Below, piece by piece: positions 45,635 through 54,589 of a stretch of DNA of 64,000 bases. The DNA lies in contig NZ_JACHEF010000001.1 in assembly GCF_014207355.1 (NCBI RefSeq), forward strand, positions 731,903 through 795,902, in the 5' to 3' direction. The stretch comes from Mesorhizobium sangaii. GTDB taxonomy: Bacteria > Pseudomonadota > Alphaproteobacteria > Rhizobiales > Rhizobiaceae. The notes under the pieces were generated by a model. That model saw only the letters and a list, made by a program, of their open reading frames with translations, was not told where the DNA came from and did not search any database. Numbering within the stretch: the first letter of the stretch is position 1; each line of letters starts with the position of its first letter. The position numbers were made by a program, and so were the translations under genes.

Positions 45635-46467
45635 CAGATCAATTGCTTCGGTCTGACATAACGGAACAAGAGCGCCATCAGCGCGCCGACGAACAGCACC
45701 AGCACGACGCTGATCGCCGCGCCCAGCCCCCAGTCAGGGCTCTGGAATATCCTGAGATAGATCAGCTCGGCGACCATGACGCTGCGACCGCCGCCGAGGA
45801 TCGCCGGCGTCACGAAGAAGCCCAGCGAAAACACGAAGACGATGAGGGCTGCACCGATGATGCCGGAGCGGGTCATGGGCACGAAGACCGACCAGAAGGT
45901 GCGCATGCGGCTGGAGCCGAGCCCGCGCGCCGCCAGCAGCACACGATCGTCAAGGCTGCGCATGGCAGACGCCAGCGGGAAAACGGCGAAAGGAATGAGG
46001 AAATGCGTCATGCCGACAATGACGCCGAATTCGTTGCGCACCAGAGCCAACGGTTCGGAGATGAAGCCGATCGCCTGCAGCCAGGTGTTGATCAGGCCGC
46101 GATTGGACAAAAGCGCCACCCAGCCGAAGGCCCGGGTCAGCACCGAGATCCAGAAGGGAACGAGAATGCAGAACTCGGCAACCAGGCGCTGAGCCGGGGT
46201 TCCGCGCACCCAGACGACCGTGATGGCATAGGCAGCCGCCACCGAAACCACGGTGACGACCGCCGCTATGCGCAGCGTGCGGATGAACACCGACTGCACC
46301 AGATCGTCGGTGAGCAGCGCCTCATACTGGCCGAGCCCCGGCGTCGGCAGCGTAAAGCTCCATTTGACGACACCGAGGAACGGCCAGGCATAGGCCAGCA
46401 CTAGAAACAGGAGCAGCGGCGCCATCAACAGCGCCGCGCCCATCCTGTCGGAGAGATATGCTCTCAT
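45634..46467 (-). CDS. ABC transporter permease, polyamine type (first)
   Basis: A 277-residue PotB-type permease with six helices and the EAA loop LAARGLGSSRMRTFWSVFVPMTRSGI. The N-terminal segment LLMAPLLLFLVLAYAWPFLGVVKWSF is typical of the first permease in spermidine/putrescine-like importers. It begins 25 bases after the binding-protein gene and overlaps the next permease. The pair forms the membrane channel. Confidence 0.88.
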   Translation of the reverse strand: MRAYLSDRMGAALLMAPLLLFLVLAYAWPFLGVVKWSFTLPTPGLGQYEALLTDDLVQSVFIRTLRIAAVVTVVSVAAAYAITVVWVRGTPAQRLVAEFCILVPFWISVLTRAFGWVALLSNRGLINTWLQAIGFISEPLALVRNEFGVIVGMTHFLIPFAVFPLASAMRSLDDRVLLAARGLGSSRMRTFWSVFVPMTRSGIIGAALIVFVFSLGFFVTPAILGGGRSVMVAELIYLRIFQSPDWGLGAAISVVLVLFVGALMALLFRYVRPKQLI

Positions 46468-46492
46468 GTCGACCCGATAACCCCTGCCTCTG

Positions 46493-47623
46493 TCAGGCGG
46501 AGATGATCTTGGTGTATTCGTCGAGTGCTGGTCCGTAGTTCTTGGCGTACCAGTCCATATCGAGCGCGATCTGCTTCTTCATGTTCTCGGGGTCGACCGG
46601 GTTGATGCGCTTCTTGTCGGCGGGGATCAGCGCGTCGGCGGCCGGGTTTGCTGGACCCTGGCCGAGCTTGTCGAACATGACCAGCTGCTTTTGCGGGTCC
46701 TGGGCGCTGGCGATGAACTTCATGGCCGCATCCTTGCCGCCGGGATTGCCCTTGAGCACGGCGAGCGCGCCGGGCGAGATCAGCCCCTGGTCCCAGATGA
46801 ACTTGATCTTGCCGCCGGAATCCTGCTCGATCAGCGAAGCGCGGGTCGACCAGACGATCGCCATCGAGGCCTCGCCATTGAGCAGCACGCTCTGGCTCTC
46901 GGCACCGCCGCCCCAATAAGCGACGACATTCTCCTTGAAGGCGGCGATCTTGTCATGCGCGCGCTTCAGGTCGAGCGGATAGAGCGAGGCGGGCGCGATG
47001 CCGTCGGCCAGAAGGGCCGCCTCCCAGCTCGACACGCCCCATTTGTAGAGCGAGCGCTTGCCGGGGAATTTCTTCACGTCGAAGAAATCGGCCATGCCGG
47101 TCGGGGCGTCCTTGCCGTATTTCTCGGAATCATAGGCGATGACATAGGAGAAGAAATAGGTCGAGGCGGCATAGTCCCAGCCGAAGCCGGGCCGCATCTT
47201 CTTCTTGTCGACGATGTTGTAGTCGATCGGCTCGAGCATGCCTTGCGCGCCGAGCGTGATGGCCGAGAAGGGATCGACGTCGACGAGATCCCAGGTCGGG
47301 GCGCCGCTCTTGAACTGCGCGGCGATCGCGCCTTCGGTCGGGCCGGAGCCGTCCATCTTGACAGTGATACCGGTGTCCTTGGTGAAGGCCTGGCCATAGG
47401 CGGCATCATAGGCCGTGATGGCGTCGCCGCCCCAGTTGACCAGCACCAGTTCCTTCGCCGCGGCAAAGGCTCCGGTCGAGCGCATCAGCATCGGCGTGCC
47501 GGCCAGCACGATTGCCGCCAGCTGCGCGAATTGCCGGCGCGAAATCTCGCCGCGCCCTGCCCTTGCGGACAGGCTCTCGATGGCCTGTTTCTTGGCGTCG
47601 CCAGTTTTTGAATTGCTTGTCAT
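46493..47623 (-). CDS. ABC transporter substrate-binding protein, PotD/Fe3+ type, Tat-like signal
   Basis: A 376-residue periplasmic receptor. Instead of a Sec-type start it has a long N-region with ISRRQFAQLAAIVLAGTPML, a twin-arginine-like signal (RRQF), ending near AFAA (about 52). The mature protein starts KELVLVNWGGDAITAYDAAYG and contains DLVDVDPFSAI and VAYWGGGAESQSVLLNGEASM, features of polyamine-type binding proteins. AGGGGA precedes the ATG by nine bases. It is the second gene of the importer unit, after the ATPase. Confidence 0.88.
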   Translation of the reverse strand: MTSNSKTGDAKKQAIESLSARAGRGEISRRQFAQLAAIVLAGTPMLMRSTGAFAAAKELVLVNWGGDAITAYDAAYGQAFTKDTGITVKMDGSGPTEGAIAAQFKSGAPTWDLVDVDPFSAITLGAQGMLEPIDYNIVDKKKMRPGFGWDYAASTYFFSYVIAYDSEKYGKDAPTGMADFFDVKKFPGKRSLYKWGVSSWEAALLADGIAPASLYPLDLKRAHDKIAAFKENVVAYWGGGAESQSVLLNGEASMAIVWSTRASLIEQDSGGKIKFIWDQGLISPGALAVLKGNPGGKDAAMKFIASAQDPQKQLVMFDKLGQGPANPAADALIPADKKRINPVDPENMKKQIALDMDWYAKNYGPALDEYTKIISA

Positions 47624-47692
47624 GTCAGTTCCCCTTTTTGTTGTTGATAGTGCCGGAAAAGCGATGGTGCCGATATCTCGCCACACCGTTCG

Positions 47693-48787
47693 TCATTGTC
47701 CTCCATGCGGAAGGAGGAAACCCTTGTCCGCCGGCCAGGTGAGCCAGACGGAGTTGCCCTTGCCCAGCGCAGCGGCAGCTATCTCGTTCGGCACCGAGAC
47801 GGTGACCTTCGCGCCTTGCCGCGTCGTCAGGTCAAGCCGCGTTGCCGCGCCAAGATAGGTGGAGTTGGTCGCCGTCGCGGCGATGCCGTTCTCGCCGGCT
47901 GTGGCCTCGCCCGATATCGACATGTATTCAGGCCGGATCGCCAGGATTGCATCGCCGCGCACCGTCTCAGCCTTGCAGCGCATGGACACCGCGCGGTCTT
48001 CGCAGAGGCCGGTTGAGCCATTGTCGGCCGGGCGCACCCCCTTCAGCGGCAGCATGTTGATCTCGCCGAGGAACTCGGCGACGAAGCGGTTGTCCGGCCT
48101 GTCGTAAACCTCGTCGGGCGCTCCGACCTGCAGCAGTTTGCCATGGTTGAAGATGGCGACGCGCGACGACAGCGCCAGTGCCTCGCTCTGGTCGTGGGTG
48201 ACGAAGACAAAAGTGGTGCCGGTCTCCTGGTGCAGCCGCTTCATCTCGGCCTGCATCTGGCCGCGCAGGCCCTTGTCGAGGGCGGAGAACGGTTCGTCGA
48301 GCAACAGCACGCCCGGCTCGAACACCAGCGCGCGGGCGAGCGCGACGCGCTGCTGCTGACCGCCCGAAAGTTGCGCCGGCAGTTTCTTCTCATGGCCCTT
48401 GAGGCCCACGCGCTCGATCATCTCGCCGACACGGCGCTTGATGTCGGCCGCCGATTTCTTGCGCACCTTGAGTGGGAAGGCGATGTTGGCTTCGACGCTC
48501 ATATGCGGAAACAGCGCGTAGCCCTGGAACACCATGCCGGCTGCACGCTGTTCGGCCGGTCGTTCGGTGATGTCGATGCCATCGCTGAACAGCCGGCCCT
48601 CGGTCGGCTGCACGAAGCCGGCAAGGATCATCAGGAAGGTGGTCTTGCCCGAACCAGACGGCCCGAGCAGGGTCAGGAACTCGCCACGGCCAATATCGAG
48701 CGTCAGATTGTCCAGCGCACGGAACGAGCCGAAGCTCTTGCCGATTCCGATTGCCTTGATCTCTGCGGCCCGGCCGGGTTGCTGCAT
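47693..48787 (-). CDS. ABC transporter ATPase, PotA type
   Basis: A 364-residue ATPase with Walker A GPSGSGKTT (about 44-52), Q-loop FQGYALFPHMS, signature LSGGQQQRVALARALV, Walker B LLLDEPFSALD and the switch histidine in VFVTHDQSEAL. The C-terminal 120 residues form a TOBE-type regulatory domain as in PotA/UgpC proteins. The ATG at 48787 (MQQPGRAAEIKAIG) gives the normal N-terminus. It is the first transporter gene, 91 bases downstream of the LysR gene on the same strand. Confidence 0.92.
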   Translation of the reverse strand: MQQPGRAAEIKAIGIGKSFGSFRALDNLTLDIGRGEFLTLLGPSGSGKTTFLMILAGFVQPTEGRLFSDGIDITERPAEQRAAGMVFQGYALFPHMSVEANIAFPLKVRKKSAADIKRRVGEMIERVGLKGHEKKLPAQLSGGQQQRVALARALVFEPGVLLLDEPFSALDKGLRGQMQAEMKRLHQETGTTFVFVTHDQSEALALSSRVAIFNHGKLLQVGAPDEVYDRPDNRFVAEFLGEINMLPLKGVRPADNGSTGLCEDRAVSMRCKAETVRGDAILAIRPEYMSISGEATAGENGIAATATNSTYLGAATRLDLTTRQGAKVTVSVPNEIAAAALGKGNSVWLTWPADKGFLLPHGGQ

Positions 48788-48878
48788 CCTGCCTGTTTCC
48801 TCAATTCCGGTAGAAATCGTAGGGCAGCGTGCGGCCTCACCGCAACCGAATAGTTTTCGCCGGATCGGCAAATTCCAT

Positions 48879-49805
48879 TCATCTGTCCAATCGGTGGCGC
48901 CCGTGGTCGGCCATGACCTTGGCTATGCTCTCCGCGAGTTTCGATCGCAGCCATCCGGCAAACGCGTCAAGCACCGGGTGCGTCGCCTTGGCGTGTTCGG
49001 AGACGAGGAAGTAGGAGCGCGGCGATTTGATCGCGATGTCGAACGGACGCACGAGCCTGCCTTCGGCCAGGGCCTTGCCGCTGGTCAGTTCGTCGCCCAT
49101 GGCCATGCCCTGGCCGGCGATGGCGGCCGAGAAGACGAGATTCATGTCGGAAAAGAAGATACCGCCTTCCGGGTCGGGGTTCTCGACCTTGGACAGCGCC
49201 AGCCAGCGCGCCCAATCCTCGGTGTCGCCGAGATGCAGTAGATTGGCACGCAGCACATCGGCGGGCTTGGAGAATCCGCCGACCTTGTTGAGGAGCGTCG
49301 GGCTGCAGAGCGGCGTAAAGGAAATCTCGCACAACAGTTCGGCGGCCCGGTTCGGCCAATTGCCAACGCCAAAGGCGATGAAGGCGTCGGCGTCGGCGTT
49401 GCTGACATCGTCCAGCCGGCGCGGCGTCAGGATGCGCAGCGCGACATCGGGATACATTTGCCTGAACTCGCCGATATGGGTGCACAAGAACAGCGAGGCG
49501 AAGCCCGGCGTGCAGCTGATGCTGAACGAGCCACCGACGCCGGTGCCGGCATGGCGCGTCACCGCATCGCCGAGCACGGTCAACGCTTTGCGCACGTCGC
49601 TGGCATAGCGTTGGCCACGCGGCGTCAGCGCCACACCCTTGCCGATGCGTTCGAGCAGATCGAAGCCGAGGTCGCGTTCAAGCAGGCGGAGTTGATGGCT
49701 CACGGCGCTGCGGGTCAGATGCAACTCGTCGGCGGCGCGCCAGACGCTGCCGTGACGAGCGAAGCTGTCGAGCGCGCGCAGCGCCTGGGTGGATGGTATG
49801 CGCAA
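48879..49805 (-). CDS. LysR-family regulator (GcvA-like)
   Basis: A 308-residue regulator with an N-terminal helix-turn-helix (LRALDSFARHGSVWRAADELHLTRSAVSHQLRLLERDLGFDLL) and a periplasmic-binding-fold effector domain (about 92-290, with FSISCTPGFASLFL). The start resembles the GcvA subgroup (RIPSTQALRALDSFARHGS). It stands between the importer unit, read in the same direction, and the divergent amidohydrolase gene 97 bases away. A role controlling both is the natural inference, with the effector probably the imported compound. Confidence 0.9.
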   Translation of the reverse strand: MRIPSTQALRALDSFARHGSVWRAADELHLTRSAVSHQLRLLERDLGFDLLERIGKGVALTPRGQRYASDVRKALTVLGDAVTRHAGTGVGGSFSISCTPGFASLFLCTHIGEFRQMYPDVALRILTPRRLDDVSNADADAFIAFGVGNWPNRAAELLCEISFTPLCSPTLLNKVGGFSKPADVLRANLLHLGDTEDWARWLALSKVENPDPEGGIFFSDMNLVFSAAIAGQGMAMGDELTSGKALAEGRLVRPFDIAIKSPRSYFLVSEHAKATHPVLDAFAGWLRSKLAESIAKVMADHGRHRLDR

Positions 49806-49901
49806 GAGGCCTCAGGTGAACCGAATTTGCATGAGCCGGGAAAACATATCACTTTTTGGCGAACCGCTTCACTGCTTTCTTCTCGTCTCATGGAGGAACC
49901 C

Positions 49902-51494
49902 GTGGCCACCTCGGCGCAAACAACCGCCCTTGCCTGTCTCGACGACATCCAACCGTTGCTGTCGGCGTGGACGCGCACCATTTTCGACTTCGGCGAGACC
50001 GCATGGCGCGAGTATCAGTCCGCCGCCTGGTACGTGGAGCGGTTGAGGCGCGAAGGCTTTTCCGTCGAAGAAGGTTCCGGTGGCATGCCTACCGCCTTCT
50101 GTGCGCATTGGACCAACGGTCCCGGCCCGACCATCGGCATGTACGCCGAATACGACGCGGTGCCGGGCAATTGCCAGGATGCCGCGACGGTCAAGCGTCC
50201 GCGCCCAGGCCTCTCCGAACATGCCGGCGGTCATACCGACCCGCATTCAGGCCTGGGCATTTCGAGCCTCGGCGGGCTGCTGGCGACCAAGGCGGCGATG
50301 CAGCGTCACGGCATACCAGGCACGCTGCGGTTCACCGGCGAGCCGGCGGAAAAGGTGCGCGGGTCAAAGCCGATCCATGCCGCCAAGGGCTATTATGACG
50401 GCCTTGCCGGCATGATCTCCTTCCATCCGTTCTACATGCTGCCGCTCTGCAACACGGCGCGCTGGGACACGCATTGCGGCGCGGCCTACGCCATGATCTA
50501 TCGCTTCATCTGCGACCAACCGGAGCGCTGGGCGCGCGCGGCGGGTGGCGCGGCGCCCATTCCGCAGGCGCATTCGGCGGTGCGCGCGCCCGGCACCAAC
50601 GACGCGCTCATGATGATGTACATGGCGTCCAAGGCGCTGCGCGATTCCATGCTGCCGCACCAGGGCGGCTGGTCGATCAGCGAGGCGATCCTCACCGCCG
50701 GCCAGGCGACCGCCGACAACCTGCCGGCCGAGCTGGCCGAGATCCAGTACATGATCCGCGTGCCGACGCTGGCGATGGCCGAGCAGGTCACCGCCGTGCT
50801 CGACCGCAATGCCGAGGGCGCTGCCGGCATGAGCGGCTGCCGCCATGAGCGGCATTGGGTGTCGAAGTCGCGGCCGGGGCTGGCCAATCACACCATGGCC
50901 GAAATCGCCTATGAAGCGCTGTCGACCGTCGGGCCGCCGCGCTGGGACGAGGACGCCAAGGCAATCGCGCGCGACATGCAGGTCAATGCCGGGCGCATGG
51001 CGAGCGACGAGCCGTTCATCGAAGAACTTGAGCGCCTGATCGAGCCGCAGGCGGCGGAAGCGATCCTGCGCCGCGATCTGCCGCCCTCGCAGGTGAATTC
51101 GACCTCCGACGATTACACCGACATGAGCTGGCATGCGCCGACTGCGCGATTCTATGTCGCCCGCCCGGCGCTGCGCTCGGAAACCGGCTACCCCTATCCA
51201 TCATGGGTGATGAATGCGCTGGGCGGCATTCCCGCCACCATCGACCCGATGGTCACCTGCGCGTCGAAGACCATTGCGCTCGCCGCCCTTCGGCTGCTGG
51301 AAGACCAGGCCGCCCGCGATGCGGCGATGAATGAATTCGTCGCCCGCACCGGCGGAGGAATCGGCGGCTCGAACTGGATCGCGCCGCTTTGCGACTACGA
51401 ACCGCCGATTGGATTTCGTTGGCCGGAATATGTCACCACCCCGCGCGGACGAGACTGGTGGATACCGGGCAACCAGCCCAAGTCAAACGCATAA
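49902..51494 (+). CDS. M20-type amidohydrolase (AbgB-like) with altered metal motif
   Basis: A 530-residue cytoplasmic protein of the amidohydrolase/aminobenzoyl-glutamate hydrolase B type. Family segments are GMYAEYDAVPGN (79-90), GHTDPHSGLG (110-119), RFTGEPAEKVRGSK (143-156), HPFYMLPLCNTARWDTH and a dimerisation domain. Where M20 enzymes have PAEE (general base plus metal-binding Glu), this protein has PAEK (E150, K151), and the usual GCGHN is GHTDPH, so metal binding may differ. I chose GTG at 49902 because GGAGG lies five bases before it; ATG at 49890 is possible. It precedes the deiminase-family gene by 28 bases, probably as an operon. Confidence 0.82.
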   Translation: MATSAQTTALACLDDIQPLLSAWTRTIFDFGETAWREYQSAAWYVERLRREGFSVEEGSGGMPTAFCAHWTNGPGPTIGMYAEYDAVPGNCQDAATVKRPRPGLSEHAGGHTDPHSGLGISSLGGLLATKAAMQRHGIPGTLRFTGEPAEKVRGSKPIHAAKGYYDGLAGMISFHPFYMLPLCNTARWDTHCGAAYAMIYRFICDQPERWARAAGGAAPIPQAHSAVRAPGTNDALMMMYMASKALRDSMLPHQGGWSISEAILTAGQATADNLPAELAEIQYMIRVPTLAMAEQVTAVLDRNAEGAAGMSGCRHERHWVSKSRPGLANHTMAEIAYEALSTVGPPRWDEDAKAIARDMQVNAGRMASDEPFIEELERLIEPQAAEAILRRDLPPSQVNSTSDDYTDMSWHAPTARFYVARPALRSETGYPYPSWVMNALGGIPATIDPMVTCASKTIALAALRLLEDQAARDAAMNEFVARTGGGIGGSNWIAPLCDYEPPIGFRWPEYVTTPRGRDWWIPGNQPKSNA

Positions 51495-51522
51495 TCCATA
51501 ATCAAAGCACGAGGAGAACCCC

Positions 51523-52455
51523 ATGACCGTTCATGACCGCATCGTCGCCGAGCCGTTTTCGCTGCAGCGCCGCAACCCGGCCGGCGGCACCAAGCCTCTG
51601 ACCGCCTGGGGCTTTGCCAACGAGACCGATGTCTTGACCGACGTGCTGCTTGGTTCGCCCAATTTCCTGCGCCACCTGTCGACCAGTTCGCTGTCGCGCA
51701 AGCATCTGCGCGAGGCGCCTTGCAACGTCCAGATCGCGCAGGCGCAGCACAAAGACCTTGTCGCCGCCTATGAGCATTTCGGCGTCAACATCCACTGGCA
51801 CGAGCCGACGCCGGAACTGCCGATGCAGGTCTATTCCCGCGATTCCAGTGTCATGACGCCTTACGGCGCCTTCATCACTGCGATGGCCAACTGGTGGCGG
51901 CGCGGCGAGAATTATGCCGCCATCCGCACCTACGAAAAACTCGGCATTCCAATCTACGACATGGTCACGGCGGGCACGTTCGAGGGTGGCGACTTCAACG
52001 TCATCGAGGAGGGCGTCGTATTGATCGGCTGCGGCGGGGCCCGCACGCAGGAAGAAGGCGCGCGGCAGGTGCAGGCCTGGTTCGACAAGGAAGGCTGGGA
52101 AACCCGCATCGCCTTCATCGACGAGTACTATGTCCATATCGACCTGATGGTGGTGCCGATCGCCGAGAAACTGACCGCCGTATGCCTCGCCTGCACCGAA
52201 CCCGGCATCGTGGACTGGCTGAAGGGCAAGGGCCACGAGATCATCGACGTGCCGTTCCAGGATACGATGGCGCTCGGCTGCAACTTCATGTCGCTGGGCA
52301 AGGACCGGGTGATCGCGCCGACCTCCAGCCAGACGCTGATCGGCCAGCTCAAGGCGCGCGGTTTCGAAGTTGCGGCGATCGACATGAGCGAGATCTCGAA
52401 GACCGGCGGCGGCATCCACTGCATGGCGCAAGCGCTCAAGCGCGAACCGGCCTGA
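51523..52455 (+). CDS. arginine deiminase/amidinotransferase-superfamily enzyme
   Basis: A 310-residue enzyme of the guanidino-group-modifying superfamily (deiminases, dimethylargininase, amidinotransferases). Active-site elements are RDSSVMTPYGAFI (106-118), GTFEGGDFNVIE (E154, D157), YVHIDLMVVPI (H205) and the catalytic cysteine in TGGGIHCMAQALKRE (C300). It follows the amidohydrolase gene by 28 bases with AGGAGA upstream. Together with the importer, it suggests use of a guanidino or amidino compound; the exact substrate is unknown. A broken copy of its last 45 codons occurs at 54214-54355. Confidence 0.87.
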   Translation: MTVHDRIVAEPFSLQRRNPAGGTKPLTAWGFANETDVLTDVLLGSPNFLRHLSTSSLSRKHLREAPCNVQIAQAQHKDLVAAYEHFGVNIHWHEPTPELPMQVYSRDSSVMTPYGAFITAMANWWRRGENYAAIRTYEKLGIPIYDMVTAGTFEGGDFNVIEEGVVLIGCGGARTQEEGARQVQAWFDKEGWETRIAFIDEYYVHIDLMVVPIAEKLTAVCLACTEPGIVDWLKGKGHEIIDVPFQDTMALGCNFMSLGKDRVIAPTSSQTLIGQLKARGFEVAAIDMSEISKTGGGIHCMAQALKREPA

Positions 52456-52550
52456 GGAGTGGAATAGCGCTGCGCTGCTTCGTTCACATTCGCATCAGCA
52501 TGATCGGCATTCTGCCGGCCGAGGGTGCAAGGTCGGGCGTGAAAACCGGG

Positions 52551-52598
52551 TGAGATCGCCGGCTGGCAGAAAGCTGAGATCGCCGGCTGGCAGAAACA
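52551..52598. repeat. 24-bp tandem duplication
   Basis: TGAGATCGCCGGCTGGCAGAAA occurs twice head to tail (52551 and 52575) with a two-base spacer in each unit (GC, then CA). It lies in the 300-base gap between the deiminase-family gene and the flavoenzyme gene. The rest of that gap holds an AT-rich stretch (about 52675-52715) that is probably the flavoenzyme promoter. Confidence 0.8.
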
Positions 52599-52755
52599 TG
52601 TGCCCAAGCCAATGCAATCACTACATTGGCTGCGGACGCCCGCTTGGGCGCCGCAACGCTGGCCAATGCGAAACTTGCACGATATCTAATATAAGCGCAC
52701 AGTAAAAATGTTCTTTGGGGAGGGGGACGGCTCATCTGCAAATCGGGAGGAAACC

Positions 52756-54195
52756 ATGAACACCATGAGCCTCACCACGCTTGAACGCGGCAAAACCATA
52801 ATCGACGCTGCTGCCCTGGAAGCATTTTCGGCACAATTGCGCGGCACAGTGCTGAGCGAAGGCGATGCCGCTTACGACGAAGCACGGACTGTCTGGAATG
52901 CCACGGTCGACCGACGGCCTGGGTTGATCGTGTGCTGTGTGGGCGCTTCCGACGTCATCAGTGCCGTGAATTTCGCCAGGGAGAACAGACTTCTCGTCTC
53001 CGTGCGAGGCGGCGGCCACAACATTGCCGGAAGTGCGGTCTGCGATGGTGGCCTGGTGATTGATCTGTCGTTGATGAAGTCGGTGCGGGTCGATGTCGCT
53101 GCGCGGCGGGCATGGGTCGGGCCTGGCGCGACGCTTGCCGATGTCGACAAGGAAACGCAGGCCTTCGGGCTGGTGGTGCCGACCGGCATCAACTCGACCA
53201 CCGGCATATCCGGCCTGACACTGGGTGGCGGCTTCGGCTGGATCACCCGCAAATTCGGCCTGACCATCGACAATCTTGCCTCCGCAGATGTGGTCACCGC
53301 CGACGGCAAACTGCTCCGGGCCAGCCAGACCGAAAATCCGGACTTGTTCTGGGCGCTGCGCGGCGGCGGCGGCAATTTCGGCGTCGTCACGGCATTCGAG
53401 TTCCAGCTCCATGAGCTTGGACCGCAGGTGCTGGCGGGGCTTGTCGTCCATCCCTTCGCCGATGCCAAAAAGGTGCTGCAGGAGTATCGCAAGGCGCTCG
53501 AAACCGCTCCTGACGAGTTGACCTGCTGGGTGGTCATGCGGCAGGCGCCGCCGCTGCCCTTCCTGCCGGCCGAGTGGCATGGCAAGGAGGTGCTGGTTCT
53601 GGCCATGTGCTATTGCGGTGACATCGACGCAGGCGAAAAGGCGACGCATAAGCTTCGAGCCATCGGCACGCCGATTGCCGATGTCGTCGGCCCCAGCCCG
53701 TTCACCGGCTGGCAGCAAGCATTCGACCCGCTACTTGCGCCCGGCGCCCGCAACTACTGGAAGAGCCATGACTTCACCGAGTTTTCCGAGGAGGCGGCTG
53801 CGGTCGTCACGGGGGCAATAGCCAAGCTGCCGGGACCCGAATGCGAGATATTTGTCGGCCATGTCGGCGGCGCGGCGGGTCGCGTCAAGGCGGATGCAAC
53901 GGCGTTTCCACAGCGCAGTTCGCATTTCGTTATGAACGTTCACGCCCGCTGGCGCGAACCGGCGATGGACAAGGCCTGCACCGACTGGGCTCGTGCTATC
54001 TACGAGGCGGCCAAGCCTTATGCGGCCGGCACCGTCTATGTGAACTTCATGCCGGAGGACGAGGTTGACCGGGTCGAAGCGGCCTATGGCGGCAACCATC
54101 GGCGGCTTCTGGAAATCAAGCAGCGCTACGACCCACTGAACCTGTTCCGCATGAACCAGAATTTGCGCCCGAAAGAGAACCTGCGAGCCGCTTGA
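52756..54195 (+). CDS. FAD-binding oxidoreductase, berberine-bridge-enzyme type
   Basis: A 479-residue flavoprotein. The PP-loop FAD domain has VSVRGGGHNIAGSAV (His for covalent 8-alpha-histidyl FAD), VGPGATLADVDKETQAFGLVVPTGI and GGGFGWITRKFGLTIDNLAS. The C-terminus NFMPEDEVDRVEAAYGGNHRRL and YDPLNLFRMNQNL is the BBE tail. Members oxidise sugars, alkaloids or other alcohols; the substrate here is unknown. The second covalent-link cysteine of bicovalent members is not seen. GGGAGG lies five bases before the ATG. It is flanked by the deiminase-family gene and by that gene's decayed 3' copy, hinting at a duplicated or inserted segment. Confidence 0.87.
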   Translation: MNTMSLTTLERGKTIIDAAALEAFSAQLRGTVLSEGDAAYDEARTVWNATVDRRPGLIVCCVGASDVISAVNFARENRLLVSVRGGGHNIAGSAVCDGGLVIDLSLMKSVRVDVAARRAWVGPGATLADVDKETQAFGLVVPTGINSTTGISGLTLGGGFGWITRKFGLTIDNLASADVVTADGKLLRASQTENPDLFWALRGGGGNFGVVTAFEFQLHELGPQVLAGLVVHPFADAKKVLQEYRKALETAPDELTCWVVMRQAPPLPFLPAEWHGKEVLVLAMCYCGDIDAGEKATHKLRAIGTPIADVVGPSPFTGWQQAFDPLLAPGARNYWKSHDFTEFSEEAAAVVTGAIAKLPGPECEIFVGHVGGAAGRVKADATAFPQRSSHFVMNVHARWREPAMDKACTDWARAIYEAAKPYAAGTVYVNFMPEDEVDRVEAAYGGNHRRLLEIKQRYDPLNLFRMNQNLRPKENLRAA

Positions 54196-54213
54196 AGCGT
54201 TCAATCGCAGATC

Positions 54214-54355
54214 GCTTTGACGTCGAGCCAGACCCCCTGACCTGCCAGTTCGAGGCACACCGTTTCGAACTGGCGATCGTCGACATGAGCGAGATCTCAA
54301 GACCGGCGGCGGCATCCACTGCATGGCCCAGACGTTGAAGCGCGAGCCGGCCTGA
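54214..54355 (+). pseudogene. decayed 3' fragment of a deiminase/amidinotransferase gene
   Basis: This stretch aligns with the last 45 codons of the gene at 51523-52455. It keeps GACATGAGCGAGATCTC, the catalytic-Cys segment GGCGGCGGCATCCACTGCAT and the ending GCCGGCCTGAGGAG, but one base is missing after ATCTC, which breaks the frame, and the left part has drifted. No start or upstream body of the gene remains. The right edge of similarity falls at the first bases of the MITE-like element. Confidence 0.85.
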
Positions 54356-54358
54356 GGA

Positions 54359-54496
54359 GACTGTTTGGAAATTCTACCCTGGCGGCCATCTGTTGGCGTT
54401 TTCTGCGCTTCCGCTGCTCACGGACCAAATGTCCGCTGCGCTACGGTTCTCGAAACCACCACCATATGACTCGCCAGAGCGAATTTCGAAACAGTC
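54359..54496. mobile_element. MITE-like element with 16-bp terminal inverted repeats
   Basis: A 138-bp non-coding element. The left end is GACTGTTTGGAAATTC and the right end GAATTTCGAAACAGTC, inverted repeats with one mismatch. An internal palindrome GGACCAAATGTCC lies near 54420. It has no transposase, so it would move only with an enzyme encoded elsewhere. I recall similar sequences as frequent between Mesorhizobium genes. No target-site duplication is obvious. Confidence 0.7.
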
Positions 54497-54589
54497 CCTA
54501 AGGCGGCTCGGCCTTCTCGCAACAAACCCCGGCACTGTGTCTTCGCCGCCCTTGTGAGAACTTGAGAAATGGAGGAATAGTCTCCCACG

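Noticed and set aside
49806..49901. A specific LysR operator (GTGAACCG and CGCTTCAC) in the divergent region
   Set aside because: The half-sites are imperfect and about 45 bases apart, which does not fit the usual T-N11-A arrangement well enough to report.
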